Under the pieces are notes generated by a model. That model saw only the letters and a program-made list of their open reading frames with translations. It did not search any database and was not told where the DNA came from. From positions 62,001 through 126,000 of the forward strand of contig CAMBTP010000001.1 of the NCBI GenBank assembly GCA_945870855.1: DNA of 64,000 nt, given 5' to 3'. Of the stretch, positions 14,872-23,419 are shown piece by piece (the stretch's first letter is position 1; each line of letters opens with the position of its first letter). The DNA is from Prosthecobacter debontii (GTDB lineage: Bacteria > Verrucomicrobiota > Verrucomicrobiia > Verrucomicrobiales > Akkermansiaceae). A program made the position numbers and the translations under genes.

Positions 14872-15819
14872 ATGAAAAAACTAACACTCCTCGCCGCTAT
14901 GGCGCTCGCCACCCTCTGTCCTGCAAAGGACACGAAAAAGATTCTCCTACTCGCCGGAAAACCCTCGCATGGATCAGGCGAGCATGAGCACAACGCCGGA
15001 TCACTACTGCTTAAAAAATGCCTCGATGAAAGCGGACTACCGATCGAGAGTAGCGTGATAAAGAATGGCGCATGGCCGAGCCCCGAGCAGCTCGCCGCCG
15101 CGGATACCGTTGTCATTTATTGCGATGGCGGCGGCCATCATCTGGTGCTGCAGGATGATCGTATCAAGCAGCTCGCCAAGGAGATGAAACGCGGCTGCGG
15201 ATTGGTCTGCCTGCACTATGGAGTGGAAATCCCCAAGGATAACGGCGGCGCCGAACTACTCGGATGGATGGGAGGTTATTTTGAAACAAACTTTAGCGTG
15301 AACCCTCACTGGACGGCGGATTTCAAAAGCTTTCCCGCGCATCCTATAAGCAACGGCATGAAGCCCTACGCCATGCTCGATGAATGGTATTTCCACATGC
15401 GCTTCACGGAGCAAGGCAAGCTCACCAACGTCCTCTCCGCCATTGCACCCGAGGATACCATGAGCCGCCCCGATGGAAGTCATTCGGGTAACCCACATGT
15501 CCGCAAGGCAGTGGCAGAAGGTTTGCCGCAAACCGTGGCATGGGCCTTCGATCGTCCCGATGGTGGGCGCGGATTCGGTTTCACCGGCGGCCATTTTCAT
15601 AAAAACTGGGGCGATGATAATCAGCGCAAGGTCGTCCTCAACGCGATCCTCTGGACGGCGAAGGCCGAAGTTCCTGCCGAAGGTGTGTCCAGCAAAGTAA
15701 CACCGGAGGAACTCGCGGCGAACCTCGATCCCAAAGGGCAGCAGTCAAACCTATCCATCAAACCACTGCTCCCCGGTGCAACTGTGAATCCAGCGATTTG
15801 CGCGGCGTGTAAGCACTAG
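14872..15819 (+). CDS. Secreted ThuA-like domain protein
   Basis: About 315 residues with signal peptide MKKLTLLAAMALATLCPA. The glutamine-amidotransferase-like ThuA fold is evident: KILLLAGKPSHGSGEHEH near the N terminus, CGLVCLHYGVE at the pseudo-nucleophile elbow, and GGRGFGFTGGHFHKNWGDD near the end. ThuA proteins are linked to sugar (trehalose and related) utilisation and are expanded in Verrucomicrobia and Planctomycetes. The protein ends in NPAICAACKH, close to a haem c motif but with one extra residue before His, so haem attachment is doubtful. ATG 14872 is chosen for the signal peptide; an upstream ATG at 14833 adds thirteen residues. Probably monocistronic. Confidence 0.88.
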   Translation: MKKLTLLAAMALATLCPAKDTKKILLLAGKPSHGSGEHEHNAGSLLLKKCLDESGLPIESSVIKNGAWPSPEQLAAADTVVIYCDGGGHHLVLQDDRIKQLAKEMKRGCGLVCLHYGVEIPKDNGGAELLGWMGGYFETNFSVNPHWTADFKSFPAHPISNGMKPYAMLDEWYFHMRFTEQGKLTNVLSAIAPEDTMSRPDGSHSGNPHVRKAVAEGLPQTVAWAFDRPDGGRGFGFTGGHFHKNWGDDNQRKVVLNAILWTAKAEVPAEGVSSKVTPEELAANLDPKGQQSNLSIKPLLPGATVNPAICAACKH

Positions 15820-15845
15820 TATTCGCGCTTTCCAGGCAGCCCTTA

Positions 15846-15890
15846 GGGAGTGCTTGCGTTCTGGAGAACGCGGCTCTTCCCACTCTCCCT
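15846..15890. other. Intergenic hairpin structure
   Basis: A perfect inner hairpin, GCGTTCT-GG-AGAACGC (15856-15871), lies within weaker outer arms AGGGAGTG/CACTCTCCCT. It is in the 160-bp gap between the ThuA-like and GYF-domain genes. There is no T tract, so a terminator is uncertain. The rest of the gap holds nothing recognisable. Confidence 0.45.
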
Positions 15891-15981
15891 GCGGTTCATA
15901 TCGATCTCGGATCATTGTTTGTCGAAACCGTTGTTCCGGTTATTGACGAATACTCGCTGGATGGCAGAGAATCTGCCGTAG

Positions 15982-16554
15982 ATGTCACAGTGGTATTACT
16001 CGAAACTCGGAATAATGCAGGGGCCGGTGCCAGAGACCGAGCTGTTGCAGATGATTTGCAGTGGCGAAATCGATGGAGCCAATCTTGTCTGGAAAGAAGG
16101 TATGCCCGATTGGTTGCCACTCTCGCGTGTGCCTGAGCTATTGGGACAAACGCAATCCAATACGCCAGTCGCCCGCACAGATATGGCGGATGTATTAGAT
16201 AAACCCGAGCTCTCCTTTCCTGTCCGCCAGCCAGTCGGGAGCGTGCCGCTGCCACAGCCGCTCGCCTACCAAGGGAACTATATTGCTCCCATTATCCCCA
16301 CTTATATGTGGCAGTCCGTGGTCGCCACCGTGGTCGGGCTGCCGTTTTGTTGTGCCCTAGCCTTTCCGTTGGGAATCGTCGCCATCGTTTTTGCCGCGAA
16401 GGTCGAAGGACTGCGAGTGCAGGGAGATATTTTAGGAGCCACGACGGCATCGAACAACGCCAAGACCTGGATGATCATTTCCTTCGCAATTACTGGGTTG
16501 AGTCTTGTTATGGGAGTGATTTCCATCGTCCAAACCGCTGTATTTGGCCCCTAA
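15982..16554 (+). CDS. GYF-domain and CD225/dispanin membrane protein
   Basis: 190 residues. Residues 1-50 are a GYF_2 domain (WYYSKLGIMQGPVPETELLQ, DGANLVWKEGMPDWLPL), a fold that binds proline-rich peptides. A Pro-rich linker follows. The C-terminal half (about 105-190) is a CD225/dispanin domain with two membrane helices: MWQSVVATVVGLPFCCALAF, then GIVAIVFAAKVEGL, then MIISFAITGLSLVMGVISIV. It resembles the bacterial relatives of interferon-induced transmembrane proteins. The DUF2752 gene begins 6 bp later, a common pairing. The function is unknown; a role in membrane organisation is inferred. Confidence 0.85.
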   Translation: MSQWYYSKLGIMQGPVPETELLQMICSGEIDGANLVWKEGMPDWLPLSRVPELLGQTQSNTPVARTDMADVLDKPELSFPVRQPVGSVPLPQPLAYQGNYIAPIIPTYMWQSVVATVVGLPFCCALAFPLGIVAIVFAAKVEGLRVQGDILGATTASNNAKTWMIISFAITGLSLVMGVISIVQTAVFGP

Positions 16555-16560
16555 TTCGAG

Positions 16561-16935
16561 ATGCACAAGGATCGCGCACTGTGGGTCTTGCTGGGGGCGC
16601 TGGCTATGGTTGGTGCCGCCTACGCTCTGCGTGAAACGGGTGGTGCGGGCTGGATGCCGGGTTGCGCGTTCCGCAAACTCACCGGGTTGGACTGCCCCGG
16701 TTGCGGTATGACGCGCGGCACTTATGCGATGCTCCATGGCCGGGTGGCCGAAGCATTTGCTTTCAATCCCGTCGGCATGATTCTTTTTCCGCTGGCTCTG
16801 ATCGCGCTGGGTATTGAGGTGATAGGATGGGTGAGGGGGAAACCTATGCCTTTCCGACTGAATCCCGGGCGCTGGGGTGCGACGATTTTGGCGGTGGTGC
16901 TGATCGTATTTTGGATCGTGAGGAATCTAGTCTAA
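16561..16935 (+). CDS. DUF2752 membrane protein
   Basis: 124 residues with three predicted membrane helices. The family signature GCAFRKLTGLDCPGCGMTRG is complete, and is followed by a histidine and FNPVGMILFPLAL. The Cys-Pro-Gly-Cys-Gly motif may bind metal or form a disulfide. DUF2752 proteins often sit beside CD225 proteins, as here (6 bp gap), which implies a shared but undefined membrane role. The last four bases overlap the convergent argB stop. Confidence 0.9.
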   Translation: MHKDRALWVLLGALAMVGAAYALRETGGAGWMPGCAFRKLTGLDCPGCGMTRGTYAMLHGRVAEAFAFNPVGMILFPLALIALGIEVIGWVRGKPMPFRLNPGRWGATILAVVLIVFWIVRNLV

Positions 16936-17801
16936 CGGATCACCTCGGTGCCAATACCGCCGTCGGTGAAAATTTCTAACAGCAGCGCATGAGGGAGGCG
17001 ACCATCGATGAAGTGAACTTTGCGGACTCCAGCGTTGAGCGCATCCACGGCGGAGCGGACTTTTGGAATCATACCGCCGGAGATAGTGCCATCGATGATG
17101 AGGGCTTCGGCTTGGGCGCGGTTGATCGATTTGATGAGCGTGGAGGGATCTTTAGGGTCGCTGAGTAGGCCTGGGACATCGGAGAGATAGACAAGCTTGG
17201 AGACGCGTAGCTCCTTGGCGAGAGCGGCGGCGGCGAGGTCGGCGTTGATGTTGAGCGGCTTGCCGGTCGCTAGCTCGGCGGCGAGGGGGGAAATGACCGG
17301 CACGATGCCCGCCTTGTTGGCGGCGTGCATATTTTCAAGTTGGCAGCCGATCACCTCACCGACGCGTCCGAGATCGACCGCTTCGCCATCCGAATCGGTG
17401 GATTTCATTTTTTCACCGAAGAATATATCGGTGCCGGGAATGCCGATGGCCTTGCCGCCTAAGTCGCGAATCATGCGGACAAGGCCGGGGTTTATCTCGT
17501 TGGATAATACGTTTGAGACGATATCGATGGCCTCATCGCAGGTGTAGCGGAGGCCGTTGATAAACTTCGCCTCAATGCCGGATTTCTCCATCACGGCGGA
17601 GATCGCCTTTCCGCCGCCGTGGACGACGATGGGATTGATGCCCGCGACCTCTAGGAATACGATGTCACGCATCACATTCGCTACGAGTTCCGGATTCTCC
17701 ATAGCGGATCCGCCCATCTTGATGAGAATAGTTTTCGAGCGGAAGGCCTGTAAGTATGGCAAGGCTTCGATGAGTACGTCGGCTTTTTCGGCGGGGTTCA
17801 T
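16932..17801 (-). CDS. argB: Acetylglutamate kinase
   Basis: It phosphorylates N-acetylglutamate, the second step of arginine synthesis. 289 residues of the amino-acid kinase fold: KTILIKMGGSAM (ATP loop with Lys), IVVHGGGKAIS (substrate glycine loop), NINADLAAAALAKEL and GTISGGMIPKV are all family signatures. The N-terminal helix (NPAEKADVLIEALPYLQAF) resembles that of arginine-sensitive hexameric enzymes, so feedback inhibition is likely. It follows the CHASE2-like gene by 17 bp and ends a minus-strand run with tmk and an M32 peptidase. No other arg gene is adjacent. Confidence 0.97.
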   Translation of the reverse strand: MNPAEKADVLIEALPYLQAFRSKTILIKMGGSAMENPELVANVMRDIVFLEVAGINPIVVHGGGKAISAVMEKSGIEAKFINGLRYTCDEAIDIVSNVLSNEINPGLVRMIRDLGGKAIGIPGTDIFFGEKMKSTDSDGEAVDLGRVGEVIGCQLENMHAANKAGIVPVISPLAAELATGKPLNINADLAAAALAKELRVSKLVYLSDVPGLLSDPKDPSTLIKSINRAQAEALIIDGTISGGMIPKVRSAVDALNAGVRKVHFIDGRLPHALLLEIFTDGGIGTEVIR

Positions 17802-17818
17802 TGGGATTCGGAGGTGGG

Positions 17819-19081
17819 CTATTTTGAGTTGGCGGGAAAAATCTTACGCCGTGCTGTGAATGGGATCGCGGTGAGGATGGCGGCAAGCGCAGGTATTGTG
17901 GGTAGCCATGTGCCGGTGCTTGGAACGAGAATTAAATGGAGGATGACGAAAACTCCGGCAAGAACCAACAAAGTGTGACGGTCGCTTGTTTTCGGGAATT
18001 TTCCAAGGCCTTGTAGCAGGCAGATAAGAGAAGCGATGAGCAAAATCTCCGGGAGCCATGTGATGCGTTTGAAAGTCCTTGAGGTGGAGGTACCGGCAGG
18101 ATCGGCGAGAAGGGAGACAGTGGCGACAAGGGAATCGGAAAAACGCAGCGATGCCTCGTCGATGGCCGACATGCCGTTACGTATCAGCACCATGCCCGCG
18201 CGTCGGTCTGTTAGAAGATCGTCCGAAGCGTCGATGAGAAACTCGGCGGCGATGGAAGCTGACCCGTCGGATGTAGGTGGCTTGAAAGCGAGGCGCCCGA
18301 ATTCATCGATGGGAATGAAAGGCCCGTTCTTACTGAACGAGATATAATTTCCCATACGAACCTCAACCGTCTCGGGAGACACCTTTTGATCCGCGAGTGC
18401 GGCGAGCAGTGGGAATGAAAAAATCACTCGATTGTCCCAACGCGCAAGAAGATGCGGCAGCCCGCCATCCGGCTCGGATTCTAGTGCGGTGAAGCCAGCC
18501 AGCGAGGTGGTATTGCCGAGCACTACGTCCGGGATGGAGACGCGGTTCACAATAGGTAGGTCGCGGCTGTTTCCATGGATTTCTGAGACGGACAGCGAGG
18601 CGCGGCGGAAGGCGGGGGGAATCGGCGAGGAGACGGGGCCGCGTGAAAGCGGAGCGGCGGTGACAACTGTGGGTAGGGCGTCGAGTTGTTGATCGAGCGC
18701 CATCAAGGAAATTACATCCGGCTCAGGCCAGGCTAGCGGCGTCCCGATCGCGACGGAATCGCGGCCGAGGCGGCGCAGGTTTTTCAGGATGATCGCAATA
18801 TCTACCGGAGAGGGCGGAGAGGCCTGGAAAAAACGATTAGAATCGTCGGTAATCGCAATATCAGGTAGCGGATCGGAGAGTGGTGTGGATTGTCGATTGA
18901 GTGTGCGAACGGTATGCGGACTTTCTGTGCTACCATTTCCACTTATGAAAAACGGAGTCTCTGTGAAGGTATGTGCCGTGAGTAAAAATAGCCCGCGGTC
19001 GATAACTGTGCCGGGCAAAAATACCCATGCAAGCAACGCCGCTAGTGCGCAGATGAATGGTTTTAAATGGGAGCGCGACAT
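17819..19081 (-). CDS. CHASE2-like sensor-domain membrane protein without output domain
   Basis: 420 residues. An N-terminal membrane helix (PFICALAALLAWVFLPGTVI) is followed by a long extracytoplasmic domain with CHASE2-like order: IAIILKNLRRLGRDSVAIGT, RGPVSSPIPPAF, SVSEIHGNSRDLPIVNRV, IFSFPLLAALADQ, and PFIPIDEFGRLAFKP as the conserved IPID-GR segment. Three C-terminal helices end in basic RRKIFPANSK. CHASE2 domains normally feed kinases or cyclases, but none follows here; the protein stops after its membrane anchor. The assignment is from pattern memory and not certain. It lies between tmk and argB with short gaps, so it is likely co-transcribed. Confidence 0.6.
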   Translation of the reverse strand: MSRSHLKPFICALAALLAWVFLPGTVIDRGLFLLTAHTFTETPFFISGNGSTESPHTVRTLNRQSTPLSDPLPDIAITDDSNRFFQASPPSPVDIAIILKNLRRLGRDSVAIGTPLAWPEPDVISLMALDQQLDALPTVVTAAPLSRGPVSSPIPPAFRRASLSVSEIHGNSRDLPIVNRVSIPDVVLGNTTSLAGFTALESEPDGGLPHLLARWDNRVIFSFPLLAALADQKVSPETVEVRMGNYISFSKNGPFIPIDEFGRLAFKPPTSDGSASIAAEFLIDASDDLLTDRRAGMVLIRNGMSAIDEASLRFSDSLVATVSLLADPAGTSTSRTFKRITWLPEILLIASLICLLQGLGKFPKTSDRHTLLVLAGVFVILHLILVPSTGTWLPTIPALAAILTAIPFTARRKIFPANSK

Positions 19082-19114
19082 GGGTTTGGAGAGATTGGAA
19101 CAGAAATCGGTGTC

Positions 19115-19687
19115 TCAGGGTAGCGCTGCGAGAATACTTTGCGAGACATCATCGGCACTGCGGTTTGCATCGATGAGGCAGGCGAAGGGCTCGTCCTTTA
19201 GTGAGAGGAAGATTTGGCGGCAGCGTTCCAGGTTCGAGTGCTGCTCGAATTCGTTGGCGGTATCGCCGCGGGAGCCGATACGTAAAAGCGCGGTTTTCAC
19301 GTCGAGATCAAGGATGAGAAGGAGGTCAGGCACAGGGGCGAAGATTTCGTTGTCGTCGCGGATTTTCTGAGGATCGAAACCGCGAGAACCTTGGTAGGCC
19401 ATGGTGGAGAAATAGTAGCGATCGAGAATTACCACATGCCCGGCGGCGAGTGCGGGCGCGATCTTTTCCGCTACGTGCTGTCTGCGGTCTTTGAGAAAAG
19501 TTTCCAACTCCTCCTCCGGCGAGAGGCGGCCGGTATTGGCGGAACTCCGCAGCAGAGTGCCCCACGGGCCATCGGTGGGTTCGCGGGAGAGCGTGACCGT
19601 CCTGCCAATGGTGATGAAATGCTCTGCGAGCCGTTTGGCTTGGGTGGATTTTCCGGTGCCGTCGATGCCTTCTAGTACGATGAACAT
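19115..19687 (-). CDS. tmk: Thymidylate kinase
   Basis: It phosphorylates dTMP to dTDP. 190 residues; the P-loop is LEGIDGTGKST, the dTMP-binding segment is TLSREPTDGPWG, and the DR(Y/F) motif is ILDRYYFSTMAYQG. LDLDVKTALLRI is the typical fourth strand. The Lid region lacks an arginine-rich insert, and the P-loop has Thr-Gly-Lys-Ser as in other bacterial enzymes. It is 12 bp downstream of the M32 carboxypeptidase gene and 33 bp upstream of the CHASE2-like gene, giving a tight four-gene run that ends with argB. Confidence 0.96.
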   Translation of the reverse strand: MFIVLEGIDGTGKSTQAKRLAEHFITIGRTVTLSREPTDGPWGTLLRSSANTGRLSPEEELETFLKDRRQHVAEKIAPALAAGHVVILDRYYFSTMAYQGSRGFDPQKIRDDNEIFAPVPDLLLILDLDVKTALLRIGSRGDTANEFEQHSNLERCRQIFLSLKDEPFACLIDANRSADDVSQSILAALP

Positions 19688-19699
19688 GGTAGTTTAAAA

Positions 19700-21157
19700 T
19701 CAGAGATAGCGTGCTTTGAGATGCTGGAGATAATCCTCAGTTGCTGGTGGGCGGCCGGTGGCTTTTTCCATGAGTGACGAAGGATCAACGGTGCCACCGT
19801 GGCGGTGGATATTTTCCCGGAGCCAGGCGAGAAGCGGTGCGTAGTCGGCTTTCGCGGTGGCGGCGCCGATTTCTGGGATGGCGGTGGCGGCTTTGAAAAG
19901 CTGGGCGGCATTGATATTGCCAAGCGTGTAGGTGGGGAAGTAGCCGATCCCGCCCATCGACCAATGGATGTCCTGCAGGCACCCCTGCGCGTCGTTTTGC
20001 GGGGCGAAGCCGAAGGATTCGCGGAAGAGGTCATTCCATGTGGCGGGAACTTGCGCGACGGTGATCTCGCGATTCAGCAGCATCCGCTCGATGCGGAAAC
20101 GGAGGATTATGTGTAGGTCGTAGGTCGCTTCATCTGCCTCCACCCGGATCGGCGAGAACTCGGCGCGCTGGATGTGGTGGAGAAATTTCTCCAGCGGGAA
20201 GTCTTTGAGTTGAGGGAAGTGCTCCTGTGCGCTGGGGTAAAATTTTTCCCAGAATTCCCGCGAACGCCCAACTTGATTTTCCCACAGCCGCGATTGCGAT
20301 TCGTGGATGCCGAGCGACACGGCGGAGCCTGAGGGCATACCGAAGTCCGCTTCCGGCAGGCCTTGCTCATACATGCCGTGGCCGGCCTCGTGCATCACGC
20401 CGAAAAGCGATGAGGTGAAATCCGAATCCATGTAGCGCGTTGTCAGGCGCACATCGCGCGGGCCGAGTGTGGTGCAGAAGGGGTGCGCGGTGGTATCGAT
20501 GCGGCCGGTTTCGAAATCGAATCCGATCTCGGCAGCGACGATGGCATTAAAGGCTTGCTGTGACGCCACTGGATAAGGCCCGGGCGGGAGTTCCGAGGGC
20601 GAGCTTTTTGCTACGGCCTGCGCGGAGAGAGGCGCGAGATCTTTCCGTAAAACATCGAACAAGTCCGCGATGTTAGCGGTGGAAGTGCCGCGCTCGAATC
20701 CTTCCAACAGCGCGTCATAAGGTTCGTCCGCGTATCCCCAGAGATTTGCTTTCTCCGAAGCGAGACCAACCAGCTTCTCAAGATGCGGCGCGAAGACGGA
20801 AAAGTCCGAGGCCTTGCGCGCGGCGATCCACGCATGGTGTCCGGCGGATTGCGCAGTGGATTCGCGGGCGACTAGATCCGTGGGGATCTTCACCGAGCGG
20901 TTTGACTCGCGACGTATTTCGCGCAAGTTCGCGGTGATGACTGGGTTACGGCCATCGTTAATGTCTTCGGCATCGGCGAGTGCTTTGAGGAAATCATCGG
21001 ATGTAGCGAGCTTGTGCGCGTGGGCAGCGAGGTAGGAGAGCTGCTCGGAGCGGTAATCAGCGGAGCCCGAGGGCAGATAGGTTTCCTGATCCCAGGAAAG
21101 GATCTGGCCGGTACTGTTCACCAGCGCGATTTCACGGACGCGGTCGAAAATGGTCAT
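19700..21157 (-). CDS. Carboxypeptidase M32 (Taq/Pfu type metallopeptidase)
   Basis: 485 residues, cytoplasmic. The zinc site HEAGH lies in LFGVMHEAGHGMYEQG, and the third ligand Glu is probably in GIHESQSRLWEN. The other M32 marks are present: DQETYLPSGSADYRSEQL near the N terminus, HPFCTTLGPRDVRLTTRY, and the C-terminal GGIGYFPTYTLGN. These enzymes remove C-terminal residues from peptides broadly. The start is ATG 21157 (MTIFDRVREIALVN); a longer frame to 21247 overlaps the region upstream of the divergent RRM gene. It heads the run with tmk, CHASE2-like and argB. Confidence 0.94.
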   Translation of the reverse strand: MTIFDRVREIALVNSTGQILSWDQETYLPSGSADYRSEQLSYLAAHAHKLATSDDFLKALADAEDINDGRNPVITANLREIRRESNRSVKIPTDLVARESTAQSAGHHAWIAARKASDFSVFAPHLEKLVGLASEKANLWGYADEPYDALLEGFERGTSTANIADLFDVLRKDLAPLSAQAVAKSSPSELPPGPYPVASQQAFNAIVAAEIGFDFETGRIDTTAHPFCTTLGPRDVRLTTRYMDSDFTSSLFGVMHEAGHGMYEQGLPEADFGMPSGSAVSLGIHESQSRLWENQVGRSREFWEKFYPSAQEHFPQLKDFPLEKFLHHIQRAEFSPIRVEADEATYDLHIILRFRIERMLLNREITVAQVPATWNDLFRESFGFAPQNDAQGCLQDIHWSMGGIGYFPTYTLGNINAAQLFKAATAIPEIGAATAKADYAPLLAWLRENIHRHGGTVDPSSLMEKATGRPPATEDYLQHLKARYL

Positions 21158-21261
21158 GAGCGAAGTCTGTACATCGAGGACGGCTTGGCTAGTTTGATTC
21201 CTATTTGATTCCTCTTCGCACTCGCCAAGCAGCGAGAAATTTTCCATCTTTCCACTTAGCC

Positions 21262-21531
21262 GTGCAAATTCTGATCCGAAACATCGACCGCAGCCTCTCC
21301 CAAGAGCAGATCACCGAGCTCTTCCGCAAGCACGGAAAAGTCACATCATGCACTCTTGTGGTGGATCCCAAGACTGGCCAGTCGAAAGGTTTCGGCTTCG
21401 CAGAAATGCCAAACATGGACGAAGCATCCAAGGCGATCAGCCAGCTTAACGGCCTCAAAGTGGGTTCTTCCGCCTTACGGGTGAAACGTGCTGCGAACTC
21501 GACGATCACGAAGCACAAGGGTAAATTCTGA
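21262..21531 (+). CDS. RNA-binding protein with one RRM domain
   Basis: 89 residues made of a single RNA recognition motif. RNP2 is ILIRNID and RNP1 is SKGFGFAEM, with the expected spacing and aromatic residues. The last residues (RAANSTITKHKGKF) form a short basic tail. Bacterial RRM proteins of this size occur in cyanobacteria, Verrucomicrobia and others, and some are cold-induced RNA chaperones; the target here is unknown. A GTG start at 21262 gives VQILIRN directly at beta-1; an upstream ATG at 21205 would lie in the M32 promoter region. The gene converges on a small hypothetical gene 6 bp away. Confidence 0.88.
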   Translation: MQILIRNIDRSLSQEQITELFRKHGKVTSCTLVVDPKTGQSKGFGFAEMPNMDEASKAISQLNGLKVGSSALRVKRAANSTITKHKGKF

Positions 21532-21537
21532 TCCACT

Positions 21538-21819
21538 TCACGCCCAGCCGCGTATTGTCTCCGCGATGCTGTCCTCCGCTCCCGCCTCGGTTCGGATGAA
21601 AATTTCCTGCAAGCCTTTCTCTGTCTGGGTAACGGCCTTTAGCCCGCCAGAAACCTTACGCTGGATGCGCACCGCTCCTGTGGCGCTGCTCGCACCGAGC
21701 GATTTTCCGCCGTATGAGCGACCGATAATTAAACCCGACACGCCTTCCAACGCCTCGATCCGTTTCATCACAGTCTTGCATTCTTTGGAGGTGGTCTGGT
21801 GGCGTCCGCGTGAGGGCAT
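21538..21819 (-). CDS. Small conserved-looking hypothetical protein
   Basis: 93 residues; not recognised. The N terminus is basic with a Cys (MPSRGRHQTTSKECKTVMKR). The centre is glycine-rich (GLIIGRSYGGKSLGASSATG), and the end is an alternating strand pattern (GLKAVTQTEKGLQEIFIRTE). Composition and codon use match the neighbours, and the frame overlaps no other gene, so it is probably real. It could be a small nucleic-acid-binding protein, by charge only. It converges on the RRM gene. Confidence 0.65.
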   Translation of the reverse strand: MPSRGRHQTTSKECKTVMKRIEALEGVSGLIIGRSYGGKSLGASSATGAVRIQRKVSGGLKAVTQTEKGLQEIFIRTEAGAEDSIAETIRGWA

Positions 21820-21980
21820 ATTGATTTTTCTTCAGGAAATTACTCAAGGTATTGGAAATCAACATTGCTTTGCTTGAGGCGGACTTCGAGTTGGACCAGC
21901 CTCCTCAGTGAGAAATGCGTCTTCCAGATGCAGGCGTGTAGCGAGACTGACACAAGCCTTTAAGCCATGCCATCAGAGAG

Positions 21981-23408
21981 TTAGCATTCACGATAAGATA
22001 CGGGTGGATCTGCCACCGCGCTTTTCCAATCCGCGAACTCACGTGGGCGCAACCGATACCGCGCGATATTTCCGTCGTGGAGGCTGCGCAACTCGACCTT
22101 GATCGTGCTCTGGAAGCGCTTGTGATCTTCCGTCGCGATCACTTCCTTGGCTGTCTCCTCGGTGCGGCGCTCCGCCGCATCCCAAGTCATTTTTCCCTGC
22201 ACGATCTGGCGGATAAGATCCCCGATCTCATTGCGGTATCTCAACCGAAATGGATCAGGATCTCCGAGCGATTCGCGGATCGCGGAGTAGCGTTGAGCCG
22301 AGCGGGTGTAAGCCCACACGAAAACATCCCTCAAGTATTCTACCCGCTTGAGTTCATAAACGCCGATGAGACCATTGAGATAATCGTCCGCTTCTACATC
22401 CACGAAGGAAAGCGGGCAGAGGTTGTGGCGGATCAAAGGAATGTTCGCAGCAAGCCGGGATACGCGTTTGTTTACATCCTCGAAGGCTTGTAGGTATGGC
22501 AAATGCACCATGGCAAAAAACGCAGCCTCGAACGGATCCTCGATCGCCGCCGCTTTTGACAAGATGGTCTGGAAATACTCCTCGATCCGTTGGGGGACTT
22601 CCAGCGGATGAAACACCGTGCCGGAAATGCCCACAGGCCGAAAGCGCACTCGCCCACAGGAGGATGGATCGTGCATCAGGTTATCGGACAGAAGGGCGTG
22701 CAGGCTCAGCACGGTGTAGCTGTTGAAGTCGATTTCCTCCGCCTGATCTGCCAGCATCTCGATCGCCGCCTTGTGGTTCAGAATCATCTGCGCTTCGAGA
22801 GTGCCTTTGCCATCCGCCAACTCGCCAAGCTCAAGCAGGCGCTGGGTTTCCAAGAGCGAATAGGTGTTGCCCTCTAACCGACTGGAGTTCCATGCGAGAT
22901 CGATAAGCAGCCGATCCATGATTCGACGGAGATAGGTGCCCGCAGGCAAGTCCGGGATGCTCACTCGACCGATTTCGGCCAGCTTTTTGCGCGTCTCCTC
23001 CGGTAGGTAAAATGTGCGGTTCGGCTGATAGGCGGCGAGAAACGATGCATCGTAACCCACCGGTGTGCGCTGCGCTAACGGCGCGCGGACATACGCCCGG
23101 ATCTCCCGAGCTTCTGTGGAAAGAACGGTTCCAGAATCCTGTTTGCTAGTTGCGTTGTAGCGCACCGTTTCCTCCTCAAGGACGGATGATATCGGAGTAA
23201 TTATGGGGAAATATTTTTTGCCTTTTCCGCTTCCCTGACTGCGCATCCACCCCTCTTGTTCTACACGGTTCAAACGTCGCTGAAGGGTGCGCTCCGGGAG
23301 ATGTATTCCCAGACCGCTCCGTATCCCTGCCGCTGCAATTCCTAGTGGATGCGACCGTATTATGCATCGGATTGCGGTTAGTTCCTGTATGGGGGTTTCC
23401 TTTGGCAC
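21981..23408 (-). CDS. Fic-family protein with winged-helix N terminus and degenerate active site
   Basis: 475 residues. About 8-70 look like a winged helix-turn-helix (RCIIRSHPLGIAAAGIRSGL, ERTLQRRLNRVEQEGWM). The inhibitory helix motif SSRLEGN (175-181) matches the [S/T]xxxE[G/N] motif in class II position, before the Fic core. The Fic signature, normally HxFx(D/E)GN(G/K)R, reads QAFEDVNKR (307-315), so the catalytic His is Gln and a Gly is Val. Canonical AMP transfer is therefore unlikely. The start is GTG 23408, preceded by AGGGG. Two long palindromes lie just upstream and could be its own operators. A regulator or a non-AMPylating Fic enzyme are both possible. Confidence 0.85.
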   Translation of the reverse strand: MPKETPIQELTAIRCIIRSHPLGIAAAGIRSGLGIHLPERTLQRRLNRVEQEGWMRSQGSGKGKKYFPIITPISSVLEEETVRYNATSKQDSGTVLSTEAREIRAYVRAPLAQRTPVGYDASFLAAYQPNRTFYLPEETRKKLAEIGRVSIPDLPAGTYLRRIMDRLLIDLAWNSSRLEGNTYSLLETQRLLELGELADGKGTLEAQMILNHKAAIEMLADQAEEIDFNSYTVLSLHALLSDNLMHDPSSCGRVRFRPVGISGTVFHPLEVPQRIEEYFQTILSKAAAIEDPFEAAFFAMVHLPYLQAFEDVNKRVSRLAANIPLIRHNLCPLSFVDVEADDYLNGLIGVYELKRVEYLRDVFVWAYTRSAQRYSAIRESLGDPDPFRLRYRNEIGDLIRQIVQGKMTWDAAERRTEETAKEVIATEDHKRFQSTIKVELRSLHDGNIARYRLRPREFADWKSAVADPPVSYREC

Positions 23409-23419
23409 ACCCCTATATT

